Origin: Aquiluna sp. KACHI24
GTDB taxonomy: Bacteria; Actinomycetota; Actinomycetes; Actinomycetales; Microbacteriaceae
Direction: 5' to 3'
DNA length: 64,000 nucleotides
Assembly (NCBI RefSeq): GCF_025997915.1
Contig: NZ_AP026677.1
Span: 248,001 to 312,000, forward strand
In this document: positions 17,547 to 25,792 of the stretch, in pieces
How the letters are laid out: every line of letters begins with the position of its first letter
Numbering within the stretch: position 1 is the first letter of the stretch
Position numbers and translations under genes: made by a program
Notes under the pieces: generated by a model
Database searches by the model: none
What the model was told of the DNA's origin: nothing
The model's input: only the letters and a program-made list of their open reading frames with translations

Positions 17547-18965
17547 GTGAGCTCAAACTCAATACAACACAGAATTGTCATTATCGGCGGCGGCCCAGGT
17601 GGCTACGAAGCGGCTAGAGCTGCTCGGCAACTCGGTGCCGAAGTGGTTCTTGTCGAGGAGTCCGGCATCGGGGGCAACGCAGTGCTAACCGATGTGGTCC
17701 CTTCAAAGACCCTGATTGCAACAGCCGAAGCAGCACAGCGCGTTGCGCTTGCTCAGACTCTCGGTGTGAACTTCTCGCTTGAGGGCAAGGAAGTCCACCC
17801 CAAGGTTGAGGTGGACATGGCGGCCGTGAACAAGCGCCTGCTGGCCTTGGCTAAGAGTCAGTCTGAGGACATGCTCACCACCTTGAAAGAGGAGGGTGTT
17901 CGAATCATCTCTGGTCGCGGACGGCTAGATGGCAATCACCACGTCATTGTTGAGCCAACTCTGGGTGGTGAAGCAGAGCGGATTGAGGCTAAGACCATCA
18001 TCGTTGCAACCGGTGCTCACCCTAGAGAGCTTCCAAATGCCCAGCCAGATGGTGAGCGAATTCTCACCTGGAAGCAGCTCTATGAGATGGATGAGCTTCC
18101 CGAGCACATGATCGTTGTCGGATCCGGCGTTACCGGAGCCGAGTTTGCCTCTGCATACCTCGACCTTGGCAGCAAGGTCACACTAATTTCCTCGCGCGAC
18201 AAAGTTCTCCCTGGAAACGATGCCGATGCTGCCGAATTGATCGAGAGTGTTTTCCGACGCCGAGGTATGCAGATTTTGAACCAATCCCGTGCCGAGAAAG
18301 TCGAGCGCACCAAAACTGGTGTGAGGGTGACTCTTGCAACCGGTGAAGTTGTCGAGGGTTCGCACTGCCTCATGGCGGTTGGTGCGATTCCAAACACCGC
18401 AGGCCTGGGGCTAGAGGAGGCTGGAATTCGCTTGACCGAGTCCGGTCACATAATTGTGAATAAGGTCGCTCGAACCTCCAGAGCCAACGTCTACGCGGTC
18501 GGAGATTGCTCTACTGCGCTACCCCTGGCATCCGTGAGCGCGATGCAGGGTCGCACTGCCGTCTACCACACGATGGGTGATGTTGCTGCTCCGACCAGAT
18601 TGCGCAACGTTGCCTCCAACGTCTTCACCTCTCCCGAGATTGCTTCGGTTGGCTGGTCACAGGCTGAAATTGAGCAGGGCTTGGTACGTGGCGAAATCGA
18701 AAAGGTCATGCTCGAGGTGAACCCAAGGGCAAAGATGCAAGGTATTCGCGAGGGATTCATCAAGCTCTACGCCTCAGTTGGCTCGGGAACCGTAATCGGA
18801 GGTGTCGTGGTTGCACCGCGAGCATCCGATTTGATTTATCCGATTGCAATGGCGGTTGAGAACAGACTCACGGTCGACCAGTTGGCTAGAACCTACACCG
18901 TCTACCCATCGCTATCTGGTTCGATCGCAGAAGCTGCATCAGCCCTGCACCAACCAATCGACTAG
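17547..18965 (+). CDS. lpdA: NAD(P)H-quinone/disulfide-type flavoprotein reductase (LpdA-like)
   Basis: 472-residue pyridine nucleotide-disulfide oxidoreductase family protein. FAD-binding [10 protein letters not shown] is near residue 14, the NAD(P) motif [11 protein letters not shown] near residue 195, and the dimerisation domain is C-terminal. At the place of the redox disulfide it reads [15 protein letters not shown], with no CxxxxC, as in M. tuberculosis LpdA (Rv3303c), which acts as a quinone reductase rather than a lipoamide dehydrogenase. GTG 17547 is the chosen start. The stop codon shares CTAG with the convergent accA3 stop. Confidence 0.87.
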   Translation: MSSNSIQHRIVIIGGGPGGYEAARAARQLGAEVVLVEESGIGGNAVLTDVVPSKTLIATAEAAQRVALAQTLGVNFSLEGKEVHPKVEVDMAAVNKRLLALAKSQSEDMLTTLKEEGVRIISGRGRLDGNHHVIVEPTLGGEAERIEAKTIIVATGAHPRELPNAQPDGERILTWKQLYEMDELPEHMIVVGSGVTGAEFASAYLDLGSKVTLISSRDKVLPGNDADAAELIESVFRRRGMQILNQSRAEKVERTKTGVRVTLATGEVVEGSHCLMAVGAIPNTAGLGLEEAGIRLTESGHIIVNKVARTSRANVYAVGDCSTALPLASVSAMQGRTAVYHTMGDVAAPTRLRNVASNVFTSPEIASVGWSQAEIEQGLVRGEIEKVMLEVNPRAKMQGIREGFIKLYASVGSGTVIGGVVVAPRASDLIYPIAMAVENRLTVDQLARTYTVYPSLSGSIAEAASALHQPID

Positions 18966-20734
18966 TCGACGATATCTAAGATTCTGGTGCCAGCCGAAAT
19001 GGTTGTGCCAGCCTCAACATTTATTGAACTGACCTTGCCGGCGCGGTGAGCGGTTAGCGGCTGTTCCATCTTCATGGCCTCCAGAACCACCACTAGGTCA
19101 CCTTCTGCAACCTCTTGACCTTCGGTCACCGCGATTTTCACGACTGTTGACTGCATCGGAGCGGTGAGGCTGTTGCCCTTGGCTCCGGTGTGGGTGGAGG
19201 CAGATGCGCTCTTGGCACGCTTTGGTGCGTGACCTGCGGCTGATCCGATTTCACCCACCAACAGGCGTTTTGGAACCGATACCTCTAGTCGCTTTCCTGC
19301 AACCTCAACCACGATTTCGTGTCTTGGCTCGGTCTCAGGCAGATCCTCGGCCTGACCGCTCCAGGCTGGGATCTGGTTATCCCACTCGGTTTCAATCCAG
19401 CGGGTAAAGACCTTGAAATCTCCGGTGGGTGCCGTGAATGCAGGGTGGGAGACAATCTCGCGGTGAAACGGCAGCACGGTCGGTAGACCTAGAACCTGCA
19501 TCTCAGCAAGCGCTCGTCTAGAGCGCTCGAGAGCCTGCTCTCTGGTGTCACCGGTCACGATTAGCTTGGCCATCATCGAGTCAAAGTTGCCGCTGATGAC
19601 ATCGCCTGAAACTACCCCGGAGTCAACTCGAACACCCGGACCACTGGGTGCCTGAAATAGGTGAACCGGTCCAGGAGCTGGCAGGAAGTTGCGTCCAGGA
19701 TCCTCTCCATTGATTCGGAATTCAAAACTGTGGCCACGAACCTCTGGGTCTGAGTACTCGATCTTCTCGCCCTGAGCAATTCTGAACTGCTCACGGACTA
19801 GGTCAAGACCAGTCACCTCTTCAGAAACCGGGTGCTCCACCTGTAGGCGAGTGTTCACCTCTAAGAAGGAGATGGTGCCGTCCTGAGCAACTAGGAACTC
19901 ACAGGTTCCAGCACCCTGGTAGCCAACTTCCTTGAGGATGGCCTTTGAGGATTCATAGAGACGTTGGTTTTGATCCGCATTCAGGAATGGAGCAGGAGCT
20001 TCCTCGACTAGCTTCTGGTGTCTGCGCTGCAGCGAGCAGTCTCTTGTCGAGACCACTACGACATTGCCGTAGGCGTCTGCCAAACACTGGGTCTCAACGT
20101 GTCTTGGCTTGTCTAGGTACTTTTCGATAAAGCACTCACCGCGACCAAAGGCGGCAATCGCTTCGCGGGTAGCGGATTCAAATAGCTCTTTGATTTCGGA
20201 GCCCTCGCGCACGATTTTGATGCCGCGACCACCACCGCCATAGGCGGCCTTGATGGCCACAGGTAGTCCATACTTCTCAACGAACTCCTCGACCTCTGCA
20301 ACACTCTCAACCGGGTTGATGGTTCCGGGGGCAAGTGGAGCACCAACCTTTTCAGCAACCTTGCGAGCGGAAACCTTGTCTCCAAGCTGCTCGATAGCGG
20401 CCGGTGGTGGTCCAACCCAAATCAAACCTGCGTCGATCACTGCCCTAGCAAAGTCTGCGTTCTCAGAGAGGAATCCATAACCGGGGTGAACCGCATTCGC
20501 TCCGCTGCGCTTTGCAACCTTGATGAGTTTTTCGATTACGAGGTAGGTCTCCGCTGCGGTGACACCAGATAGTGCGTATGCCTCGTCGGCGAGCTTGACG
20601 TGTTGAGCGTCGCGATCACCGTCGGCATAGACAGCAACAGTCAGGATTCCTGAGTCCTTGGCGGCGCGAATAATGCGAATTGCGATTTCGCCGCGGTTGG
20701 CGATCAGTAGTTTCTCAATGCGGCGAAAGCTCAT
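18962..20734 (-). CDS. accA3: Acyl-CoA carboxylase alpha subunit (biotin carboxylase + BCCP)
   Basis: 590-residue fusion of biotin carboxylase (residues 1-450; ATP-grasp loop [10 protein letters not shown], catalytic segment [12 protein letters not shown]) and a C-terminal biotin carboxyl carrier domain (about 515-590) with the biotin lysine in EAMKMEQPL. It carboxylates biotin for the AccD5/AccE partners encoded at 25571-27381, giving malonyl- or methylmalonyl-CoA; BirA at 27508 attaches the biotin. ATG 20734 lacks a Shine-Dalgarno and has TAAGCT 8 nt upstream. Confidence 0.94.
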   Translation of the reverse strand: MSFRRIEKLLIANRGEIAIRIIRAAKDSGILTVAVYADGDRDAQHVKLADEAYALSGVTAAETYLVIEKLIKVAKRSGANAVHPGYGFLSENADFARAVIDAGLIWVGPPPAAIEQLGDKVSARKVAEKVGAPLAPGTINPVESVAEVEEFVEKYGLPVAIKAAYGGGGRGIKIVREGSEIKELFESATREAIAAFGRGECFIEKYLDKPRHVETQCLADAYGNVVVVSTRDCSLQRRHQKLVEEAPAPFLNADQNQRLYESSKAILKEVGYQGAGTCEFLVAQDGTISFLEVNTRLQVEHPVSEEVTGLDLVREQFRIAQGEKIEYSDPEVRGHSFEFRINGEDPGRNFLPAPGPVHLFQAPSGPGVRVDSGVVSGDVISGNFDSMMAKLIVTGDTREQALERSRRALAEMQVLGLPTVLPFHREIVSHPAFTAPTGDFKVFTRWIETEWDNQIPAWSGQAEDLPETEPRHEIVVEVAGKRLEVSVPKRLLVGEIGSAAGHAPKRAKSASASTHTGAKGNSLTAPMQSTVVKIAVTEGQEVAEGDLVVVLEAMKMEQPLTAHRAGKVSSINVEAGTTISAGTRILDIVD

Positions 20735-20742
20735 AATCCGAT

Positions 20743-20748
20743 AGCTTA
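20743..20748 (-). promoter_or_regulatory. -10-like hexamer TAAGCT upstream of accA3
   Basis: TAAGCT lies 8 nt before the accA3 ATG in the 74-nt spacer after maf; no Shine-Dalgarno. This predicts a leader of only 0-2 nt. Inference. Confidence 0.35.
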
Positions 20749-20808
20749 TTGGCGATTTCTCGGGTTATTTTGGCGGCTAGCCACAAAAAAACTGGCGTTT
20801 TGTTTGGA

Positions 20809-21408
20809 TTAGCTCCAAAGGTCCAAATACTCGTGTCCTAGTTCTGTGACCATTTGGCGAAGCCCGACCAGCGATAATCCCACCACTGTGTGGTAGTCGC
20901 CCTCAATCCGCTCAACAAAAGCCCCGCCAAGTCCATCGATGGTGAAGGCTCCAGCCACGTTCAGTGGCTCCCCGGTTAGCACGTACTTCTCGATCTGGGA
21001 GTCGCTGAGATTTGCAAAGTGAACCTTGGTTTGGGTAATCAGGGTCGTACCCTTCGAGCTCGAGGTGTCGATCAGGTGGTGACCGGAGTGCAATACCCCG
21101 GACTTTCCGCGCATCTTGATCCAGCGAGAGATGGCGACATCTTTCACCAGCGGTTTTCCTAAAATCTCACCTTCAAATTCGAGCGCGCTGTCGCAGCCCA
21201 ATACAAGCGAGTTCTCAAACTGCGAGCTAACGGCTTCAGCCTTGGCTTTGGCGAGCATGCCGGTTAGTTCCCCGGCGCTCTGGGGCTTGAGTAGCTCCAC
21301 CATGGCGTCTTCATCGACTCCGGGGGCAATCGTCTCAAAGTTGATACCTGCATCGCTCAGCAGCTTTCTGCGAGCGGGCGATGTTGAGGCAAGCACTAGT
21401 TTTTGCAC
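20809..21408 (-). CDS. maf: Maf-family nucleotide pyrophosphatase
   Basis: 199-residue Maf/HAM1-like NTP pyrophosphatase that removes non-canonical or excess nucleotides. The family N-terminus STSPARRKLLSDAGI is present, followed by GVDEDAM, the CDSALEFEGEILGKP segment and a conserved KMRGKSGVLHSGH region. GTG start with TAACCT 7 nt upstream. In M. tuberculosis the Maf gene (Rv3282) likewise lies among carboxylase genes. Divergent from the methyltransferase gene, 32 nt apart. Confidence 0.92.
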   Translation of the reverse strand: MQKLVLASTSPARRKLLSDAGINFETIAPGVDEDAMVELLKPQSAGELTGMLAKAKAEAVSSQFENSLVLGCDSALEFEGEILGKPLVKDVAISRWIKMRGKSGVLHSGHHLIDTSSSKGTTLITQTKVHFANLSDSQIEKYVLTGEPLNVAGAFTIDGLGGAFVERIEGDYHTVVGLSLVGLRQMVTELGHEYLDLWS

Positions 21409-21415
21409 ATTCCCA

Positions 21416-21421
21416 AGGTTA
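21416..21421 (-). promoter_or_regulatory. -10-like hexamer TAACCT for leaderless maf
   Basis: TAACCT on the minus strand is 7 nt before the maf GTG and there is no clear Shine-Dalgarno. It lies in the 32-nt divergent spacer. Inference. Confidence 0.42.
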
Positions 21422-21440
21422 GCTGTGGAACACTTGGCAG

Positions 21441-22607
21441 GTGATTCTGGAATTAGAAATTGAGCGCGTGGCGCACGGCGGTATTTTCGTAGCGAGACAC
21501 GAGGGCAAGGTTGTCTTCGTCGACGATGCCATCGATGGTGAGCGAGTCAAGGCTCAGGTCTATCAGGATCAGGGGAGTTTTTTGAGGGCAAAGACCATAG
21601 AGGTCTTAGAACCCAGCAAGCACCGCGTCAAGCACTTCTGGAAGGCTGCCTCCCAAGGGGCTGGCGGTGCTGAGTTTGGGCACATCGCACTCGAGCATCA
21701 GCGCACTTTGAAGTCTCAGGTGCTAACCGAGGCGCTTGAGCGCATGGCCGGGATTGAGAAATCGGTTGAAGTGCAAGCTATGCCATCGGATGCCGATCGG
21801 GGTGGACTGCACTATCGAACCAGGGTTCAACTCAATGTTGACGCAGGGGGCACAGCGGGACCAAGTCGTATCCGAAGCAACGAAATCGTCTTCACCAAGG
21901 ATCTCCCCCTTGCGGTTCAGGAGATCGAAGAGCTGGGACTGCAGCTCAAAAACTGGTCTGGAGTTGAGAAGATTTCCATCGCCGCTAGCTCCACTGGGGA
22001 TTTGCAGTGGCTGGTTGATAAAAAGGTCAATGGTTCTGAGCGACTGGTTGAGCGCGTGGCAGATCGCACTTTCCGCCTCAGCACTGGAGCATTTTGGCAG
22101 GTCCACACCGATGCTCCAGCTGCCTTGACCGCAGCGGTTATCAAAGCGGTGCGGTCGGTTGGATTCAACCCGGAAAAGCAAAACCTTGACCTTTATGCCG
22201 GTGCGGGATTGTTCAGCGCAACAATTGCCCAAGCATTTGGCGGCGCTCGCTTCTTGGCTGTTGAAAACAACAAGCAGGCTGTCTCAGATGGCGAGAAGAG
22301 TGCGCGTGATTTGAATGACTTGAAATTCGAGAAGTTCGATGTGTTGGAATTTCTAAAGCGGACCAAGCCCGGTTACGACACCGTGATCATGGATCCACCT
22401 CGATCTGGAGCAGCCGGCAAGGTGATTTCTGCGCTCACCAAACTCGAGCCTCGCAACATCGTCTATGTTGCCTGTGACCCGGTGGCTCTCGCTCGCGATC
22501 TCAAGCAACTATTTGCCGCAGGTTACCAACTAAGGGGACTGGAAAGCTTCGACATCTTCCCCCACACGCACCACTTTGAGTGCGTTGCAACTCTTAGTCG
22601 GGAGTAG
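21441..22607 (+). CDS. Class I SAM-dependent RNA methyltransferase (TrmA/RlmD family)
   Basis: 388-residue m5U-type RNA methyltransferase. An N-terminal TRAM RNA-binding domain (residues 1-60, VAHGGIFVARHEGKVVFV) precedes the methyltransferase domain with SAM motif DLYAGAGLFSATIA (about residue 250), MDPPRSGA (about residue 317) and the catalytic cysteine in VYVACDPVALARDL. I see no CxxxxxCxxC iron-sulfur motif, as in several Gram-positive members. Target base (tRNA U54 or 23S rRNA U) cannot be decided from sequence. GTG start. Confidence 0.87.
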   Translation: MILELEIERVAHGGIFVARHEGKVVFVDDAIDGERVKAQVYQDQGSFLRAKTIEVLEPSKHRVKHFWKAASQGAGGAEFGHIALEHQRTLKSQVLTEALERMAGIEKSVEVQAMPSDADRGGLHYRTRVQLNVDAGGTAGPSRIRSNEIVFTKDLPLAVQEIEELGLQLKNWSGVEKISIAASSTGDLQWLVDKKVNGSERLVERVADRTFRLSTGAFWQVHTDAPAALTAAVIKAVRSVGFNPEKQNLDLYAGAGLFSATIAQAFGGARFLAVENNKQAVSDGEKSARDLNDLKFEKFDVLEFLKRTKPGYDTVIMDPPRSGAAGKVISALTKLEPRNIVYVACDPVALARDLKQLFAAGYQLRGLESFDIFPHTHHFECVATLSRE

Positions 22608-22610
22608 CCT
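22605..22610 (+). promoter_or_regulatory. -10-like hexamer TAGCCT upstream of the response regulator
   Basis: TAGCCT overlaps the end of the methyltransferase gene and is 8 nt before the ATG of the response regulator gene, which lacks a Shine-Dalgarno. Predicts a nearly leaderless transcript. Inference. Confidence 0.35.
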
Positions 22611-22618
22611 TATTTCTC

Positions 22619-23263
22619 ATGGACCCAGTACGAGTAGCAATAGTCGATGACCATGAAGCGGTGCGCCTTGGATTTGCCGGAGTGTGCCAAGAATTCAATT
22701 TTGAACTGATGGGCTCTGCTCCCACCGTGCCCGAACTGTTGACACAAATTGAGGGCAAGGATGTCGAGGTTGTGGTTACCGACCTCTCACTGGCTGACGG
22801 GTCTTTGGTCTCAGAAAACGTAGAGCAGTTAGTTGAGGCCGGTCCGGCAGTCTTGATTTTTTCAATCGCAGACAAGCCATCTCTCATGCGCGCCGCACTC
22901 AGGGCAGGCGCGACCGCGATCGTGCCAAAGTCTCAGCCCATGGCAGAGCTTGCCGAGGCTATTCGCCTAGCAGCCAAGGGTGTAATCATCAACAACCCGG
23001 AGACCTCGGCCATGATCGACGCCGATCTACTCTTCAAAGAGGCCAAGCTTTCAATTCGGGAGCGTGAGGTGCTATCGCTATACGCCTCCGGCATGAGCTT
23101 GAAGCAGGTTGCCTACGAGCTTCAAATCAAGCAGTCCAGTGCCAAAGAGCACATCGATCGAGTTCGCGTGAAGTATGCAAGGTTAGGTCGTGAGGCTGCG
23201 ACCAAGGTTGATCTTTTCAAGCGTGCTGTTGAGGATGGGATTCTCTCTGGAGAAATGCTCTAG
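22619..23263 (+). CDS. LuxR/NarL-family response regulator
   Basis: 214-residue two-component regulator. The receiver domain has the acidic pair in VAIVDDHEAVR (residues 9-10), the phospho-acceptor Asp in VVVTDLSLADG (about residue 58) and the conserved Lys in VPKSQP (about residue 103). The C-terminal HTH (about 145-205) contains LSIREREVLSLYASGMSLKQVAYEL-type residues, here cited in two parts because of length: REREVLSLYASG and KQVAYELQIKQSS. It overlaps the kinase gene by 1 nt (TAGTG). Signal and targets unknown. Confidence 0.9.
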   Translation: MDPVRVAIVDDHEAVRLGFAGVCQEFNFELMGSAPTVPELLTQIEGKDVEVVVTDLSLADGSLVSENVEQLVEAGPAVLIFSIADKPSLMRAALRAGATAIVPKSQPMAELAEAIRLAAKGVIINNPETSAMIDADLLFKEAKLSIREREVLSLYASGMSLKQVAYELQIKQSSAKEHIDRVRVKYARLGREAATKVDLFKRAVEDGILSGEML

Positions 23264-24432
23264 TGAACACCCAGCTCTCCTCTGCTGCCAGTTCCAAACT
23301 TGAGCAGCTGATCAGGAGACTGTTCGCACTCACCATCACCTTGGCAAGTGTCGAAACCTTTGCCAACGCTTTTGGTCAGTTTGAGCTTCTGACTCTCTAC
23401 GGTCAGGCCACGGTCTGGGTGCTACTTGTGACAGTGATGGTGATCATCGCCAGCACCTGGTCCCGAATTGGTTCGGATCGATTTCTGTACGCCTACGGCG
23501 CACTCTCTTTTCTCTACATGGTGAGCTGGCCGCTGGCGATTATGGATCCTGCCCTGCTCCCATCTGAGTTCCAACCTTGGATCTGGTGGGTAATCGGCAT
23601 GGGCGTGGTCGCGATGGGAGTTGTCGCCAGACCATGGATCTCGCTGCTGTATTTGTTTTTGACAACCTTGATCTGGTTCTTCCTCAACACCTCTTATTAC
23701 GGCGGTGGTGCCGATCCGATTGTGACCTTGCAAGATTCGACCTACATCTTCTTGTTTGGTGGCACGATTCTGGGTCTGTTCATCTTGGTTCGTGACTCGG
23801 TCAAGAAGGTGGACCTCGCCAACTCGGCCGTGATTCAGGCTGCGGTGTCTCAAGCATCGACGGATGCAACAGAGCGTGAGCGTCAGCGCATCGATGCACT
23901 GGTTCACGACCGAGTGTTGAACACTCTCCTATTGGCAGCTAAGGCAAAATCCAAAGAAGACGAGCAGTCAGCCGCGAAGCTGGCCCGAGAAGCAATCGCT
24001 TCGCTGCGGCAGGCCCAAAAAGATCCCGATGTCTCTGCCACCGTGACTCAGCTTGGTTTGTTCCGAGCACTCAAGCGCGTAGCTGAGCAGATGAACCCAA
24101 AGATTGAGGTCGACACTCTCTCTGGTGGCACCGAACCAATCCCGCAACAGGTTGCTCAAGCGCTCACCGAGGCAACCATCCAGGCCATTGATAATGCAGG
24201 CCGACACTCCAAGGCAGATTCAATTCGATTGAGCCTGCGATCTCTTGAACGAAATGGTGTTCGAATTGAACTGTCAGACAACGGAGTCGGCTTCCGACTT
24301 GATCGCATTCCCAGAGATCGAATCGGCGTAAAAACAAGCATCTTCGCGAGGCTAGAGGCGGTCCGCGGTAGAGCTAGCGTGAAGTCAGCCCCGGGTGAGG
24401 GAACCACGGTTTCATTGGAGTGGACCGCATGA
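23263..24432 (+). CDS. Membrane sensor histidine kinase (NarL-partner type)
   Basis: 389 residues: about five or six N-terminal membrane helices (residues 15-180), a HisKA_3-like dimerisation helix with ERQRIDALVHDRVLNTLL (phospho-accepting His about 209), and a C-terminal HATPase domain with N-box AIDNAGRHS and G-box SDNGVGFRLDRI. No extracellular sensing domain is evident, so sensing is probably through the membrane part. GTG start overlaps the regulator stop, and the end overlaps the next gene by 4 nt (ATGA). Confidence 0.87.
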   Translation: MNTQLSSAASSKLEQLIRRLFALTITLASVETFANAFGQFELLTLYGQATVWVLLVTVMVIIASTWSRIGSDRFLYAYGALSFLYMVSWPLAIMDPALLPSEFQPWIWWVIGMGVVAMGVVARPWISLLYLFLTTLIWFFLNTSYYGGGADPIVTLQDSTYIFLFGGTILGLFILVRDSVKKVDLANSAVIQAAVSQASTDATERERQRIDALVHDRVLNTLLLAAKAKSKEDEQSAAKLAREAIASLRQAQKDPDVSATVTQLGLFRALKRVAEQMNPKIEVDTLSGGTEPIPQQVAQALTEATIQAIDNAGRHSKADSIRLSLRSLERNGVRIELSDNGVGFRLDRIPRDRIGVKTSIFARLEAVRGRASVKSAPGEGTTVSLEWTA

Positions 24433-25394
24433 TTCAGATTCCTCGTCTTGCGCTCAGCCTTTTCACCCTAGCCTTTGGTTTTTACCACGCCATCTTGGGT
24501 CTGACCAACATAGGCGCATACAGTGATGCCGGCTATGCCCTGATCGCAATTGCTATCTACCTGGCTGCCCTCGTCGCGGCGGTGGCATCAATGCCCGGAC
24601 TTCGCCTCAAGAACGCGGTGGCGTGGTGGGTTTTGATTGCGTGTTTGTTTGTGCCACTTTTCATGTCGGCTGCGATTTACCCGAATGCCACCTATGGCTA
24701 CACCACCTGGCACGTCTCCGGAGTCGCCACGATTATGGCAATTGTTGCGGTGCGACAGCATCCATTCATCGCCTGGAGTGGAACGCTGTTCTTGATCGTG
24801 CAGACGCTCATCTGGGGTGGTCTTGACGTTGCCTTCAGCTCGGGAGTGGTTGGCGCATTTTTGCTCGTTCTAGCTGCCCAAGCAACCGCAACGCTTTTGG
24901 CTCGCTCCGCTGACGCGGCACAAGAGTTTTTGGAGCAGGCGGTAGCAACTGAGGCCGCCACCGCTGCAACGTCAGCTGCTCGACAAGAACGCCAAGCTCG
25001 AATTCAAGAGACACTCGCCGAATCCCTGCCGCTTCTTGAATTAATTGCCAAGCGACGCGGCAAGCTCTCAGTCAAAGACCGCATGGAAGCGGTTTTGAAA
25101 GAACATGAACTTCGGGATCAAATCCGAGGTCGAGCACTTATGCATTCTGACTTGATTCGGGCAGCTCGGGCTGCCAGGTCTCGAGGTGTTGAAGTGCAGC
25201 TTTTAGATGACGGCGGTTTTGATGAGTTGGCGCAACCTGAGATTGACAAGATTTTGAAACGAGTGGCGCGAGAGCTCAACAGGGTGACTACGGGCAAAGT
25301 TGTGATTAGGGCTTCAGCCGGTGAGAGTTGGCGCCTAACGATGGCTGCACTTCGCAAGGATGCGGATCGGCCTGATTTATTTTTGAGGCTCTAA
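24429..25394 (+). CDS. Membrane protein resembling a degenerate histidine kinase
   Basis: 321 residues, no confident family. Residues 1-150 form about five membrane helices like those of the preceding kinase; residues 160-190 are Ala/Glu-rich and probably coiled-coil; the C-terminal 110 residues (LIRAARAARSRGVEVQLLDDGG onward, with a strand pattern ending in GESWRLTMAALRK) look like a shrunken HATPase-type domain but lack a dimerisation His, N-box and DxGxG box. ATGA overlap with the kinase gene makes it the third component of one operon. A role as pseudokinase or kinase modulator is inference. Confidence 0.6.
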   Translation: MIQIPRLALSLFTLAFGFYHAILGLTNIGAYSDAGYALIAIAIYLAALVAAVASMPGLRLKNAVAWWVLIACLFVPLFMSAAIYPNATYGYTTWHVSGVATIMAIVAVRQHPFIAWSGTLFLIVQTLIWGGLDVAFSSGVVGAFLLVLAAQATATLLARSADAAQEFLEQAVATEAATAATSAARQERQARIQETLAESLPLLELIAKRRGKLSVKDRMEAVLKEHELRDQIRGRALMHSDLIRAARAARSRGVEVQLLDDGGFDELAQPEIDKILKRVARELNRVTTGKVVIRASAGESWRLTMAALRKDADRPDLFLRL

Positions 25395-25570
25395 TTCTTG
25401 AGGGCTTAAAGGTGTAAGGGGCGGATTTCTCCGCCCCACACCCCAGCGATCCAATTGGATCGAGGACCAGGCACCCTTACTACCTTCGCGGTCCTTAGAA
25501 AAAGCTATTGAAATTGCCATTGGGCTGCGAGCCAAAAACGGACATTTTTATCCCCTTCTTTGGGGGACAG
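25395..25570. other. 176-nt convergent spacer with hairpins, a perfect palindrome and a tiny ORF
   Basis: This is unusually long for a convergent spacer here, where most are 0-4 nt. On the minus strand, after accE5, it contains in order: a hairpin TCCCC/GGGGA, a possible 16-codon reading frame (25545-25495, MSVFGSQPNGNFNSFF) with GGGG 6 nt before ATG, a GGACC...GGTCC inverted repeat, a perfect 16-bp palindrome CGATCCAATTGGATCG (25447-25462), and a 13-bp stem with GAAA loop (25411-25442). I do not recognise a known RNA family. Confidence 0.6.
25411..25442 (-). terminator. Strong hairpin, probable bidirectional transcription end
   Basis: Minus-strand GGTGT-GGGGCGGA-GAAA-TCCGCCCC-TT-ACACC forms a 13-bp stem with a two-nt bulge and a GNRA-type GAAA loop, followed by TTTAAG. 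It lies 16 nt after the stop of the plus-strand degenerate-kinase gene and downstream of accE5, so it could end transcription from both sides. The T-tract is weak, so a structured-RNA role is the alternative. Confidence 0.6.
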
Positions 25571-25792
25571 TTATTTACCGAGCCAGCTGCCCCAGCCGCC
25601 GGAAAGCTGACCACGAAGCTGCTCTTGCGAACGGTGCCACGAGGTTTTTGGGGGACGAAGCGCGATTCTTCCCAAACGCCTTGACTCCAAGATGGCTGCC
25701 TCAACCACCGCAAGGGCAGCTGCTTGCTCCTCGGCATCCCCGCCTTTGACGTGGATGAGGGCCTGGATCTCTTCCGGGGTGTACTGCTTCAT
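25571..25792 (-). CDS. accE5: Acyl-CoA carboxylase epsilon subunit
   Basis: 73-residue small subunit found only with actinobacterial acyl-CoA carboxylases. The N-terminal part has the family pattern ALIHVKGGDAEEQAAALA, followed by a basic/Trp-containing tail with PPKTSWHRSQEQLRG (the W-x(5)-LR pattern). It stabilises the AccA3-AccD5 complex. TAATG overlap with accD5. Same order as Rv3280-Rv3281. Confidence 0.85.
   Translation of the reverse strand: MKQYTPEEIQALIHVKGGDAEEQAAALAVVEAAILESRRLGRIALRPPKTSWHRSQEQLRGQLSGGWGSWLGK

Noticed and set aside
17547-18965. Dihydrolipoamide dehydrogenase as product
   Set aside because: The CxxxxC redox disulfide of that enzyme is missing ([13 protein letters not shown]), which fits the LpdA quinone-reductase type.
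20749-20808. Intrinsic terminator after maf (AAAAC-GCCA-GTTTTTTT)
   Set aside because: The stem is only about 5 A-T-rich base pairs and would be unstable; the T-run is real, but the hairpin is too weak to call.
23422-23907. 161-codon minus-strand frame inside the histidine kinase gene
   Set aside because: It lies wholly antisense to a kinase with clear motifs and has no family features of its own.
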